This document shows, piece by piece, positions 1 through 8,004 of a DNA stretch of 51,228 bases. The stretch is taken from contig JACRET010000021.1 of NCBI GenBank assembly GCA_016218105.1, positions 1-51,228 on the forward strand. The letters run 5' to 3'. Numbering within the stretch: position 1 is the stretch's first letter; the number at the start of each line of letters is the position of its first letter. The notes under the pieces were generated by a model. It was not told the origin of the DNA, ran no database searches, and saw only the letters and a program-made list of their open reading frames with translations. Position numbers and translations under genes: made by a program. The stretch is from Deltaproteobacteria bacterium (GTDB lineage: Bacteria; Desulfobacterota; GWC2-55-46).

Positions 1-43
1 GACGCTGAATTTTTTAAGAAAGTGCTCTGAAAGGGGTCTCCTG
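1..43. repeat. Direct copy of flrC segment 651-693
   Basis: Bases 1-34 are identical to 651-684, and 36-43 match 686-693; the only difference is G35 against T685. In flrC the segment encodes the LSEHFLKKFSV stretch of the AAA+ domain. The shared sequence joins flgB at a short region (GTCTCCTG) where the two genes already resemble each other. This suggests a microhomology-mediated join or an assembly artefact. Confidence 0.9.
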
Positions 44-142
44 GTTGGCTATGTTTGAGGAAAGGAGCTTCTGCCTTTCAGCCCTAAGATCCAGTGACCT
101 GCCGAGTAGATTTATCGTCGAATCAAACATTCCGACCGGCAT
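1..142 (-). CDS. flgB: Flagellar basal-body rod protein FlgB, N-terminus only (broken)
   Basis: The minus strand reads ATG at 142 with an AGGAGG ribosome site at 148-153, 5 nt upstream. The first 37 residues carry the FlgB signature: MFDSTINLLGRSLDLRAERQ followed by LLSSNIANQETP, matching the N-terminal helix of proximal rod proteins. FlgB is a subunit of the flagellar rod between the MS ring and the hook. Family members continue with GYKA or similar after NIANxxTP. Here the frame instead runs into bases 1-34, which copy 651-684 of the neighbouring regulator gene, and it stops at TAA 14-16. A second in-frame ATG at 130 lies too far from the ribosome site. The gene sits just downstream of an FlrB/FlrC pair and a sigma-54 promoter, as expected for a flagellar operon. 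The break is either a contig-edge chimera or a real rearrangement. Confidence 0.7.
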
Positions 143-187
143 TCCGGCCTCCTTTTAAAGATCATGAATAATACAATGCGTTATATA

Positions 188-203
188 AGCAAAAACTGTA
201 CCA
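188..203 (-). promoter_or_regulatory. Sigma-54 (-24/-12) promoter for flgB
   Basis: The minus strand reads TGGTACAGTTTTTGCT, which fits the RpoN consensus TGGYACRNNNNTTGCW with 10 nt between the GG and GC dinucleotides. It lies 46 nt upstream of the flgB ATG and beyond the stop of the FlrC-like activator. An FlrC-type activator would be expected to drive it. Confidence 0.8.
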
Positions 204-260
204 AGGATAATTCCTGAATCTTTTACCCTTGGAAAAAATATTTTTTGGGTAAAATACTGC

Positions 261-1622
261 CTACCCGGGTAATATTTGCCCGTATTCCTTGAGTTTATTC
301 CTCAAAGTCCTTACAGATATGCCGAGGAGCTTGGCCGCCTGAGTCCTGTTGCCCTCGACATCGTCAAGAGTTTTACATATAAGGCCTTTCTCCATCTCCC
401 AAAGCGTCATATTATTGGCTTTGTCGTAAAAGGCCTCTGTCTTCATGGTCTTTTCAGGCTCTTTTTCCGCCTCCGCCCCCGATATATCCTGGCAGACCAG
501 CAGATGCTCTTTCAGAAGAACCTTACCCTGACTTAAAAGCACCGCCCTCTCGATAGTGTTCTCAAGCTCGCGGATATTACCCCTCCACTCGCAGCTATCG
601 ATATAGTCGATAGCTTCCTTCGATATACCTTCAAGGTGTTTGGAGTATTTGACGCTGAATTTTTTAAGAAAGTGCTCTGAAAGGTGTCTCCTGTCGTCGC
701 CCCTTTCCCTCAACGGGGGAAGGTTAAGCGGGAAGATATTGAGCCTGTAGAGCAGGTCTTCCCTGAAGCGGCCCTCTTTTACCTCTTTTTTCATGTCCCT
801 GTTAGTCGTGGCGATTATCCTTATGTCCAGGGGTATCGGGGTCTTGCCCCCTACCCTCTCGACTTCTTTTTCCTGAATGACCCTCAGGAGCTTTGCCTGA
901 AGCCTCAGTTCCATCTCGCTTATTTCATCAAGAAGGATAGTGCCGGTATGGGCCTGTTCAAATTTCCCCTGCCTCTGTGAAATAGCGCCTGTGAAAGCGC
1001 CCCTTTCATGTCCGAAAAGCTCGCTCTCCAGCAGCCCGTCAGGGATAGAGGCGCAGTTGACGGCTACAAACGGATTATTCGCCCTGGGGCTGTTTGTATG
1101 GAGAAACCGCGCCAAAAGCTCCTTGCCAGTGCCGCTTTCGCCTGAGATCAAGACCGTAGCGTCGCTTGAGGCCGCTACCATTGCCATAGAGACAAGCCGC
1201 TTCATCGACCCGTCGTTGGACAACATCGACTTACCCTTTGTCTCGAAAGCCCCTATCTCATGCCCCACCTTAAGGGCCTTATCAACCGTTGTCTCAAGGG
1301 ACTCAAGGGTAAAGGGCTTTATTATGAAATCGACCGCGCCTTCCTTGACTGCCTCTACGGCCTTCTGTATCGTTCCGAAAGCGGTTATAAGGAGCACCGG
1401 GATATGCGGAGAGGTCTTTTTAACCTCTTTTAAGACCTCCATTCCGCCGATGCCGGGCATCTTCATGTCGCTTATGACCATCTCGTATGATGATTCGTGG
1501 AGCTTGCGGAGCGCCTCGCTCCCGTCCTCGGCAACATCAACCGAGTAGCCTTTTCTGCCGAGCGCCTCTTTTATCGCGATCCTCATCCCGGCTTCGTCAT
1601 CAACGACCAGTATGCTTCCCAT
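261..1622 (-). CDS. flrC: FlrC/NtrC-family sigma-54 response regulator
   Basis: A 453-residue activator with three domains. The receiver (about 1-118) has the acidic pair D8/D9, phospho-acceptor D52, T80 and K102. The AAA+ domain has Walker A GESGTGKE at 161-168, the sigma-54 contact loop GAFTGA at 208-213 and Walker B ILLDEIS. A C-terminal Fis-type helix-turn-helix contains TQAAKLLGISVRTLRNKL. The ATG at 1622 is chosen because the receiver starts MGSILVVDDE there and AGGAG lies 5 nt upstream; an in-frame extension to 1661 would overlap the kinase gene and has no homology. It follows its partner kinase by 32 nt. flgB and a sigma-54 promoter lie immediately downstream, so the likely role is FlrC/FleR-type control of mid-class flagellar operons. 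The receiver and AAA+ assignment is certain; the flagellar role is inferred from context. Confidence 0.9.
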   Translation of the reverse strand: MGSILVVDDEAGMRIAIKEALGRKGYSVDVAEDGSEALRKLHESSYEMVISDMKMPGIGGMEVLKEVKKTSPHIPVLLITAFGTIQKAVEAVKEGAVDFIIKPFTLESLETTVDKALKVGHEIGAFETKGKSMLSNDGSMKRLVSMAMVAASSDATVLISGESGTGKELLARFLHTNSPRANNPFVAVNCASIPDGLLESELFGHERGAFTGAISQRQGKFEQAHTGTILLDEISEMELRLQAKLLRVIQEKEVERVGGKTPIPLDIRIIATTNRDMKKEVKEGRFREDLLYRLNIFPLNLPPLRERGDDRRHLSEHFLKKFSVKYSKHLEGISKEAIDYIDSCEWRGNIRELENTIERAVLLSQGKVLLKEHLLVCQDISGAEAEKEPEKTMKTEAFYDKANNMTLWEMEKGLICKTLDDVEGNRTQAAKLLGISVRTLRNKLKEYGQILPG

Positions 1623-1654
1623 ACGTACTCCTTTTAAAATACTTTCCCGGCAGG

Positions 1655-2491
1655 CTAGCAAAACCTTTTCTCAGGGCCTGCTACGGGCAGGCTTATTATG
1701 AACTTTGTGCCCTTGCCATGCTCGGAGCTTACGTCTATAAATCCCTCATGGGCCGATACCACAGTAGATACGATGGCGAGCCCCAACCCCGTCCCACGCT
1801 CTTTTGTCGAGAAGAACGGATCGAAGATCCTGTCGAGGCAATCAGAAGGTATCCCCCTTCCGTTGTCCTTTATCTCGACCTGGATCATGCTCTGGTCGTC
1901 CTCTGAAGCCCGTATCTTTATCGTAAGTATCCCGTCCTCGTCCAGGGCATCCAGTGAATTAAGTATCAGGTTGAGGAAAAGCTGCCTGAGCTGCGCCTGG
2001 TCAGCCATCACCAGAGTAGAGCCTTCAAAACTGGTCTTGATCCTTACCCCCTGCTTCTCGTGTCCGATGGTCATCGAGATGGCGTCCTCTATCACATCCC
2101 TTAGATCGACCTGTTTCAGTCTCGTCCCGGGATTACTCGCGAAAAGGAGCATGTTCGACAGGAGGTTATCAAGGGTCTTTACGCCCTTTGTGATGTGCTC
2201 GGCAAACTTCCTTTTATCTGGTTCCGCCGTTAGCTCTCTTTCGAGCAAAGTCGCGAAGATCGCCATAGAGCCCAGAGGGTTCCTTATCTCATGCGCTATT
2301 TTCGCGGCCATCTCTCCCATCGCGGCGAGCCGTCTGTTCCTCTCCATAGCCCTGTTCTTCTCGGCTATCTCCTCGTTCAGGTCCTCTATCTTCTGCTCAA
2401 GGAGCGCGTACTGCTGCTCAAGCCTGTGTGATGCGTCCCTGAAGACATTGAACGCGTCATTTAATAGTTCCACCTGAATGTTGTCCGGCAT
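1655..2491 (-). CDS. flrB: FlrB/FleS-like cytoplasmic sensor histidine kinase
   Basis: 278 residues with no membrane segment. An N-terminal helical/coiled-coil region (about 1-55) precedes the dimerisation/phosphoacceptor box with H67 in AHEIRNPLGSM. The HATPase part shows the N box (NLILNSLDAL), G1 (DNGRGIP), F (FDPFFSTKERG) and G2 (GTGLGLAIV). Soluble kinases of this size located just before an NtrC-type regulator and flgB are the FlrB/FleS class, which phosphorylates FlrC/FleR when the early flagellar export structure is assembled. The gene follows the secreted TPR protein by 12 nt and is probably cotranscribed with it. No PAS fold is obvious, so the signal it reads cannot be told from the sequence. 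Confidence 0.88.
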   Translation of the reverse strand: MPDNIQVELLNDAFNVFRDASHRLEQQYALLEQKIEDLNEEIAEKNRAMERNRRLAAMGEMAAKIAHEIRNPLGSMAIFATLLERELTAEPDKRKFAEHITKGVKTLDNLLSNMLLFASNPGTRLKQVDLRDVIEDAISMTIGHEKQGVRIKTSFEGSTLVMADQAQLRQLFLNLILNSLDALDEDGILTIKIRASEDDQSMIQVEIKDNGRGIPSDCLDRIFDPFFSTKERGTGLGLAIVSTVVSAHEGFIDVSSEHGKGTKFIISLPVAGPEKRFC

Positions 2492-2503
2492 ATGGTGTCC
2501 TCC

Positions 2504-4546
2504 TTAAAGGCTGGCCGCGTCCTTGAAAATAGGCGCGGACCAGTTCCCTATTTCTGTATTTAGCGCCTTAAGCTCTTCCAGCGTCTTTTCTTTTTCGTCT
2601 TCCTTGTTCAGTTTCGAATAGCTCTGCGCTATCCTGTACAGCGGCCATGACCTGTCGATCTTCCCGCCGTCAAAAGAAAGGGCCTTCCTGTACGCATCTA
2701 TAGCCTCGCTGTACCTGCCTATCGCGAAGTCGGCGTCAGCCTCCCCGATGTAAGCGTCGCTAAGGCGCGCCGTATCGCCCTGGGCATTGAACATGGCGGC
2801 TGCTTTTTCATAATGCGGGATCGATTCCTTGTGCCTGCCAAGTTTTGAGAACGCTATAGCCTTCTTGATGGTAAATTCAGGGTCGTCCGCGATGACCTTT
2901 GAATCAACGACTTTCTTGTAATCGCCTTTCATAAAAGCGGTTTCAAAGAACATCCTTCCGGCCTCCGCGTTATGAGGATTTTTCGGATACCTGGACGTGA
3001 AGGCCGAAAGCAGCCGCTCGGCGGCTTCGGGGTCGTTCTGGCTCAGATATACCTTTGAGAGCGTTATCGTAGCCTCCTGGACTACCTTCTCGCCGCCGGA
3101 TTTTATGGCATTGTCGAGGTTACCGGCCGCTTCCGAAAAAAGGCCGAGAGAGTATGCTGCTGTGCCTGCCTTGAGATAAGTCTCAGCCTTCTTTCCAAAA
3201 GGGATCACCGCGCCGTATTCGGCGTTGAGCTTTATCACACCGTAAAAATCCCCTCCGTTATAAAGGGCATCCATCCATTTATAGACAAGGGTTCCCTGAA
3301 TCCGCGGGAGGTCCGCCCTCATGGGGCTCGTTGGATAAAGGGCCGCAAAACTTTTCATCCGGGCAAGCGCTTCCTCAAAATTCCCGGTCTTGATATAGGT
3401 GGTGATGAGGCTGAAATAGGTTATTTCAGAGCCTATGTAACCGCCTTCGGCGATCTCCTTATAAGTACGAATGGATTTTTTCAACGATTCCGGCTCCTGC
3501 GCCGCCGCGTAAAGGTCGGCGATGGAGAGGCTTGCCATAGCCCACGGTTCCCCGCTAAACCGGACCTTGACCTTGGTGTAGGCGTTTTCGGCCTCGGCTA
3601 TCTTTCCTTCCCTTAAGAAGGTATCGCCAATCTTTAAAGAGAAGAACGCGTCCAGAAGATTATCCTTCGGATATCTCGCCTTGAGATTCCCAAAAGCCAG
3701 GCGCGCCTTGTCGAATTCACCCTTTAGATTGAACAGGTCTCCCATGCTCAAAAGCGTTATGGCGTCGATATCGTCATTGGGTTTTGTATTTTTACCGTAA
3801 AGTTCCGCGGCATAGTCAAACTCGCCCTTAATGAGGCAAGTATTGGCCAGCCACATCGCGGAGTCGGAAAAGCCGGCCTCCCATGAGGCCTTGAAAAGTT
3901 CCTTGGCTTCTTTCAGCTTCGAATCAAAAAAGTAATGACGGGCCCTCATGAATTTGGCTGCCGCCGTAACGAACCTCTTATCCTCACCCTTTGATAGCCT
4001 CGAGTAATGCCCAGATGCCTCCGGGTAAAACCCTTTCGCTTCGTAGTAGCTTCCGAGAATAAACTCGCCCGCCTGCTCATAGCCCGTATTCCTGTGCAGC
4101 CTTAATTTGGATTCGAGGCCAGCAGGATCTTTTTCATCGGAAAAAAAGTATATGAGAGCGCTTAAAACCTCTGCCTTGCTCGATTCTCCCTTTATCTTGA
4201 GGGCGCTTACAAGGTCAAGCCCCTCTTTTATGATATCTTCCTTGCTCTCCGAATTAAGCCCCAACTCCTCACGGAGCACACGCGCCTTTATCGAATCGTC
4301 TTTGTCTTTCAGGAGCTGCATCACCTTTTTCCTGTAGACCCATCTCCAGCCGTCATTAAAGGTGGTGGGGTTTGAGCTGTCCAGGGTCAGCCTGAAATCC
4401 ATCTTGTTTTCGTTATTTTTACGGACGATCTTCAGACGGGTATTTACCGGCTTCTCTCCAGCGCCAAACACGTAGGTGCGGGCGGCTTCTGAAACAGATG
4501 GCAGCATGAGCATCACGATCAAAATGATTATGGAGGTGTTCTTCAT
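2504..4546 (-). CDS. Secreted TPR-repeat protein upstream of flrBC
   Basis: About 680 residues. The N-terminus MKNTSIIILIVMLMLPSVSEA is a signal peptide with likely cleavage after SEA. The rest is mostly helical TPR-like repeats, for example blocks around GEFDYAAELYGK, GEFDKARLAFGN, GKIAEAENAYTK and RYSEAIDAYRKA. A periplasmic or outer-membrane-associated scaffold is likely. The start is ATG at 4546; an in-frame GTG at 4552 is also possible and neither ribosome site is strong. It is the first gene after a consensus sigma-54 promoter and sits 12 nt before the kinase gene, so it is probably coregulated with the flagellar regulators. I do not recognise a named family. A role in flagellar assembly or in sensing for the kinase is only a guess from position. 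Confidence 0.75.
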   Translation of the reverse strand: MKNTSIIILIVMLMLPSVSEAARTYVFGAGEKPVNTRLKIVRKNNENKMDFRLTLDSSNPTTFNDGWRWVYRKKVMQLLKDKDDSIKARVLREELGLNSESKEDIIKEGLDLVSALKIKGESSKAEVLSALIYFFSDEKDPAGLESKLRLHRNTGYEQAGEFILGSYYEAKGFYPEASGHYSRLSKGEDKRFVTAAAKFMRARHYFFDSKLKEAKELFKASWEAGFSDSAMWLANTCLIKGEFDYAAELYGKNTKPNDDIDAITLLSMGDLFNLKGEFDKARLAFGNLKARYPKDNLLDAFFSLKIGDTFLREGKIAEAENAYTKVKVRFSGEPWAMASLSIADLYAAAQEPESLKKSIRTYKEIAEGGYIGSEITYFSLITTYIKTGNFEEALARMKSFAALYPTSPMRADLPRIQGTLVYKWMDALYNGGDFYGVIKLNAEYGAVIPFGKKAETYLKAGTAAYSLGLFSEAAGNLDNAIKSGGEKVVQEATITLSKVYLSQNDPEAAERLLSAFTSRYPKNPHNAEAGRMFFETAFMKGDYKKVVDSKVIADDPEFTIKKAIAFSKLGRHKESIPHYEKAAAMFNAQGDTARLSDAYIGEADADFAIGRYSEAIDAYRKALSFDGGKIDRSWPLYRIAQSYSKLNKEDEKEKTLEELKALNTEIGNWSAPIFKDAASL

Positions 4547-4587
4547 TTGCACTCTACTCTTCCCGTATAAAGTTTGAAGAGTAAATA

Positions 4588-4603
4588 AGCAACAACCGTG
4601 CCA
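4588..4603 (-). promoter_or_regulatory. Sigma-54 (-24/-12) promoter for the TPR-flrB-flrC operon
   Basis: The minus strand reads TGGCACGGTTGTTGCT, an exact match to the RpoN consensus TGGCACGNNNNTTGCW with correct spacing. It lies about 40 nt upstream of the TPR gene start. The FleQ/FlrA-like activator encoded immediately upstream (4755-6197) is the obvious candidate regulator. Confidence 0.88.
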
Positions 4604-4754
4604 TAGGGGTGAAAGACGACGAGAGAAGTGTAAAACAAAGAAAGCGCCTAATAGGAATAACTAGAAATATTGAATAGTTAGAAGGTTATACTTTATAGAC
4701 GGGGAATCGGTAAAAAGGGCGGGCCAGACGGGTCTGAATCCTTGTGTGTCAAGT

Positions 4755-6197
4755 TTATGACCCGGTAAGTCCGTTATGCTGGTTATCATTCTGCTCCGGT
4801 TCCAGGGCCTCATAGGAATCGATCAGCCCCTTTCTCTTCATCTTCTCGATAAGGGTAGTCCTGTTGAGGTTCAGATACTCGGCGGCCTTCTTTTTTATGC
4901 CGTTGACTCTGTTCAGGGCGTTTACTATGAGGTCTCTCTCAAAGTTATCCACGGCCGTATTGAAATCCACGCCTTCAACAGGCATGGTTACTGTACTGAA
5001 AAGTGGTTGCGCATCGATCTTGGTCTGCCTGATTTTATCCGGCAGGTCCTTAGGAGTGATCTGGGTATCAGCCTCTTTTAATACTACAAGCCTTTCAACT
5101 AGGTTCTCAAGCTCCCTGATGTTACCTGGCCAATCATATGCTTCGAACATACGCATGGCTTCCGCGGATATCCCTTTTAGATTTTTCTTCTTTCTTTTCG
5201 ATAACTTTTCCACGAAATGGATTAGGAGTAAGGTTACGTCTTCCTTTCGCGACCGAAGGGCCGGGAGGTGAATAGGGATCACATTAAGCCTGTAATACAA
5301 ATCTTTCCTGAATTTTTTTTCCTCTACGGCGGTCTCAAGGTCCTGGTTTGTCGCAGCTACGACCCTCACATCGACCTTTATCGAGTGCCTGCCTCCCACC
5401 CTCTCGAATTCCTTTTCCTGCAAAACCCTTAATATCTTGACCTGAAGGCCGGGGCTCATGTCCCCTATCTCATCCAGGAACACCGTCCCTTCATTGGCCG
5501 CCTCGAACCTGCCTATCTTTGTGGCTATCGCGCCGGTAAAAGCGCCTTTTTCATAACCAAAAAGCTCGCTCTCCAATAGGTCTTCGGGGATAGCTCCGCA
5601 GTTTATCGGGACGAAGGGCTTATTGGAACGCGTTGACCCGTAATGGAGGGCGCGGGCAACCAGTTCTTTCCCGGTGCCGCTCTCCCCTAGTATCAGGACG
5701 GTTGAATCCGTATCGGCTATCTTGGTTATGGTATCGCGGACAAACTGTATTTCGGCGCTTGAGCCGAGGATAGCGGTAGTGCAGTTTTTCTTGATCTCGC
5801 TCTTAAGCTTTGAGTTCTCTTCCTTAAGTGCGCGGACTTCATAAGCTTTTTCAATTGTTACAAGAAGTTCGTCCTTGCTGAAAGGTTTTTTAAGATAAGT
5901 AAACGCCCCAACACGCATCGCCTCGACCGCAGTTTCAACCGTCGCGTAACCTGTCAGTATCAGGCATGCCGTGGTGGGAGACAAGGATTTTACGGAACGG
6001 ATGACTTCTATGCCGTTTATTCCGGGGAGCTTGAGGTCGGTAAGTACTACATCAAAAGATATTTTTTTTGCGGCATCCAGGCCCGCTTCTCCGGTAGCCG
6101 CTGTGTAGACCTTATATCCATTCATTTCGAGTATTTCGCTTAGGTTTTCGCGTATATACTCTTCATCCTCAACCAAAAGGATTGTGCATTCTCTCAT
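4755..6197 (-). CDS. FleQ/FlrA-like sigma-54-dependent response regulator
   Basis: 480 residues. The receiver has E10/D11, phospho-acceptor D54, T82 and K104. A linker coiled coil at about 118-137 leads to the AAA+ domain with Walker A GESGTGKE at 171-178, the GAFTGA loop and FLDEIGDM. The C-terminal Fis-type DNA-binding helix is AAEYLNLNRTTLIEKMKRKG. The NRTTLxEKxRKxG recognition helix is typical of FleQ/FlrA-type regulators and some ZraR-like ones. Unlike classical FleQ, the phosphorylatable aspartate is present. The start is supported by AGGAG 8 nt upstream, and the gene has its own sigma-70-like promoter. Its stop lies 152 nt from the sigma-54 promoter of the TPR-flrBC operon, so it is the likely master activator of the block. 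The regulator class is certain; the flagellar assignment is moderate. Confidence 0.88.
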   Translation of the reverse strand: MRECTILLVEDEEYIRENLSEILEMNGYKVYTAATGEAGLDAAKKISFDVVLTDLKLPGINGIEVIRSVKSLSPTTACLILTGYATVETAVEAMRVGAFTYLKKPFSKDELLVTIEKAYEVRALKEENSKLKSEIKKNCTTAILGSSAEIQFVRDTITKIADTDSTVLILGESGTGKELVARALHYGSTRSNKPFVPINCGAIPEDLLESELFGYEKGAFTGAIATKIGRFEAANEGTVFLDEIGDMSPGLQVKILRVLQEKEFERVGGRHSIKVDVRVVAATNQDLETAVEEKKFRKDLYYRLNVIPIHLPALRSRKEDVTLLLIHFVEKLSKRKKKNLKGISAEAMRMFEAYDWPGNIRELENLVERLVVLKEADTQITPKDLPDKIRQTKIDAQPLFSTVTMPVEGVDFNTAVDNFERDLIVNALNRVNGIKKKAAEYLNLNRTTLIEKMKRKGLIDSYEALEPEQNDNQHNGLTGS

Positions 6198-6234
6198 GGC
6201 GGGTTCTCCTGATGTGCACTATAAGTTTTGCCGC

Positions 6235-6264
6235 ATTATATCCTTAACCACAAGCCTATGTCAA
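6235..6264 (-). promoter_or_regulatory. Sigma-70 promoter of the FleQ/FlrA-like gene
   Basis: The minus strand has TTGACA (complement of 6259-6264), an 18-nt spacer and TATAAT (complement of 6235-6240), both perfect consensus hexamers. It lies 38 nt upstream of the start codon. It implies housekeeping transcription at the top of the cascade. Confidence 0.8.
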
Positions 6265-6323
6265 TATTTTGAACAAACAATTTTAAAAACCCTGCAATTC
6301 AGAGTACTTGGTCGATGGACAAT

Positions 6324-6352
6324 TTGACAAAGGAAGCGCTCGTGGGTATCAT
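6324..6352 (+). promoter_or_regulatory. Sigma-70-like promoter of the M29 peptidase gene
   Basis: TTGACA at 6324-6329, 17-nt spacer, TATCAT at 6347-6352. The predicted transcript starts about 70 nt before the ATG at 6429. The nonamer GAGTACTTG occurs at 6302-6310 and again at 6376-6384, flanking the promoter. Confidence 0.6.
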
Positions 6353-6391
6353 TGAGCACGGAGCATGAAAAATCTGAGTACTTGTTGCTGA

Positions 6392-6414
6392 AAAAACCTG
6401 GAATTTGTTCAGGC
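6392..6414 (+). repeat. Fragment of the CAGG-type dispersed repeat
   Basis: These 23 nt are identical to 43711-43733, which belongs to the repeat cluster next to selA. The fragment lies between the promoter and the ribosome site of the M29 peptidase gene, so it becomes part of that mRNA leader. Confidence 0.75.
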
Positions 6415-6428
6415 AAGGGGCGATACGG

Positions 6429-7544
6429 ATGGATGAGGTAATCAAAAAGATATTTACCGTCAATCTTGGGGTTAAAAAAGACGAGACAGTACTTGTATTT
6501 ACGGACCTGATTGACAAAGAAGAACGGGTCTCAAAGAGTGAACGGGATAAGAGGGACTCTTTAAGGCAGATAGCAATAGATGTAGCGAGAATCGGAAAAG
6601 AGCTCTGCGATACACGTTATCTCGAATTCCCCTCGGTCATGGGCCACGGGAAAGAGCCCCCTGCCAGGGTCTGGATGGCGGCGTTCGGTGAAAAGGCGGT
6701 CTCCGAACTCGTAAATAAAGGCCTCCTGGAAAAGATCCTCCGAAAAGAGGCAACGGTGGAAGAGTTGAATACCGCCGAGAAGATCATCATATCATCAGGG
6801 AGCTCCCCTCATGCAGTCATAGCATTGTCAAATTATTCGACCTCGCATACGAGATTCAGGGATTTGCTTACCAGGTGCATGGGCGCAAGATACGCGTCCA
6901 TGCCGCTTTTTGAAAAGCCTATGCTTGAAGGCGCCATGACGGCCGACTGGAAAAAAGTCGAGCAGCGGACTGACAGGCTGGTTCGAATGATGTCATGCGG
7001 TGATATGGTCTATGTGACCTCCCACAACGGAAGCTCGCTCTCCTTCTCAATGAAAGGCAGGGATGTCAAACCCGATACAGGGATATTGACCGAGGCCGGG
7101 TCTTTCGGAAATCTTCCGGCTGGGGAGGCTTTCCTTGCCCCTGTTGAGGGTACGGCCGAGGGGCTCCTTGTGCTTGAGTGGGGGCCTGAAGAAAAATTCA
7201 GGGAACCTGTCTGCCTTGAGATCAAGGAGGGGATGGTAATAGACGTCACAGGAAAAGAGGAATACGCCCTGATATTGAAAGATAAAATAAGGGAGAACCC
7301 GCTTATCGGAAACATCGCCGAGCTTGGCATCGGCACTAATGACAAGGCGACAAGGCCCGACAATATCCTTGAGACCGAAAAGATACTCGGCACGGTGCAT
7401 ATCGCGCTTGGCGACAATTCTTCATTCGGGGGAAAGGTCAGCGTCCCATTCCATCAGGATTTCATATTCTTCTACCCTACCCTGGAGGTATTCAAAAACG
7501 GCCAGAAGATAGAGCTGATAGTAGAGGGCAAACCGAGGTTTTAG
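6429..7544 (+). CDS. M29-family (AmpS-like) metallo-aminopeptidase
   Basis: 371 residues matching family M29 thermophilic aminopeptidases, cytoplasmic dimers that remove N-terminal residues using two metal ions. Visible motifs are NLPAGEAFLAPVEG (metal-binding glutamate region), AELGIGTN, GTVHIALGDN with the family histidine, and the C-terminal HQDFIFF (His and Asp ligands). The ATG at 6429 is preferred, with AAGGGG 8 nt upstream. An in-frame TTG at 6405 would translate a repeat fragment. The gene stands alone between the flagellar block and the convergent nucleoside transporter. Its stop TAG (7542-7544) abuts the CAGG terminus of an intergenic repeat. The substrate range cannot be told. Confidence 0.85.
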   Translation: MDEVIKKIFTVNLGVKKDETVLVFTDLIDKEERVSKSERDKRDSLRQIAIDVARIGKELCDTRYLEFPSVMGHGKEPPARVWMAAFGEKAVSELVNKGLLEKILRKEATVEELNTAEKIIISSGSSPHAVIALSNYSTSHTRFRDLLTRCMGARYASMPLFEKPMLEGAMTADWKKVEQRTDRLVRMMSCGDMVYVTSHNGSSLSFSMKGRDVKPDTGILTEAGSFGNLPAGEAFLAPVEGTAEGLLVLEWGPEEKFREPVCLEIKEGMVIDVTGKEEYALILKDKIRENPLIGNIAELGIGTNDKATRPDNILETEKILGTVHIALGDNSSFGGKVSVPFHQDFIFFYPTLEVFKNGQKIELIVEGKPRF

Positions 7545-7680
7545 CAGGTTGCGGAAGAACCCAACCCGATGTCATTGCTAGGGGGGAAGCAAACTCTTTT
7601 CCCCCCCCTCACCCAGCCTCTCCCCCAATGGGGAGAGGGGGTTCTTGCGTAGAGCCCGTTCCCCGAACGGGCCGGGAAAC
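7545..7680. repeat. Composite intergenic repeat (terminus + modules A, B, C)
   Basis: The element begins CAGGTTGCGG directly after the stop of the peptidase gene. It continues with a degenerate module A (TGTCATTGCTAGG...), module B (CCCCTCACCCAGCCTCTCCC followed by its partial complement GGGGAGAGGG) and module C, a hairpin of CCCGTTC and GAACGGG around a short loop. The same order is seen at 31978-32112 and, without the terminus, at 50080-50224. Confidence 0.8.
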
Positions 7681-7859
7681 TTAAGGGGATCCATTCCAGT
7701 CTGGTAAAACCTTTTTGCGCGCTGCCGCGCGCTTCTGGAGTATTGGCTCTGCTCGCTGTCGGCTCTCTCCCTCCAATGGAACTAAAGCCCGGTCGCTCGC
7801 CTCTTTTATACTCGCTACGCAATACCCCAGTGATTTTTTAAAAACAAAAAGCAAAATGA
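7681..7859. other. Gene-free spacer
   Basis: Part of a 460-bp stretch without a convincing gene between the convergent peptidase and transporter genes. It contains a short GC hairpin (GCGCGC, 4-nt loop, GCGCGC at 7717-7732) without a U tract on either side. No protein-like frame or known RNA is recognised. Confidence 0.5.
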
Positions 7860-7958
7860 AGTGTCATCGCGAGCGAAGCGAAGCAATCTCGTTTAAATCC
7901 CCCCACAGGGGCTTCTTCTTGTGTAGGTCCCACTCGAAGAACTGGCCGGGATTTTGGA
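7860..7958. repeat. Composite intergenic repeat, second copy (A, shortened B, diverged C)
   Basis: Module A reads TGTCATCGCGAGCGAAGCGA and continues with AGCAATCTCG. It is followed by a shortened B (CCCCCCACAGGGGC) and a diverged C hairpin (ACTCGAAGAACTGGCC). It is oriented like the copy at 7545-7680 and lies 46 nt from the stop of the nucleoside transporter gene. Confidence 0.7.
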
Positions 7959-8004
7959 AATTATCAGTGGGGTAAGCTCTTGTATTATCCGGATTGTAAA
8001 CGCC

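Noticed and set aside
940..1548. A 202-codon open frame antisense to the flrC-like gene
   Set aside because: It lies entirely opposite a clear NtrC-family gene and has no recognisable protein features.
1698..2477. A 259-codon open frame on the plus strand, antisense to the flrB-like kinase
   Set aside because: Serine- and leucine-rich composition, no domain or ribosome site, and it mirrors the codon pattern of the kinase gene on the other strand.
7717..7732. GCGCGC hairpin as a terminator between convergent genes
   Set aside because: It is preceded by Ts on the plus strand, and followed by As rather than Ts on the minus strand, so neither direction fits a Rho-independent terminator.
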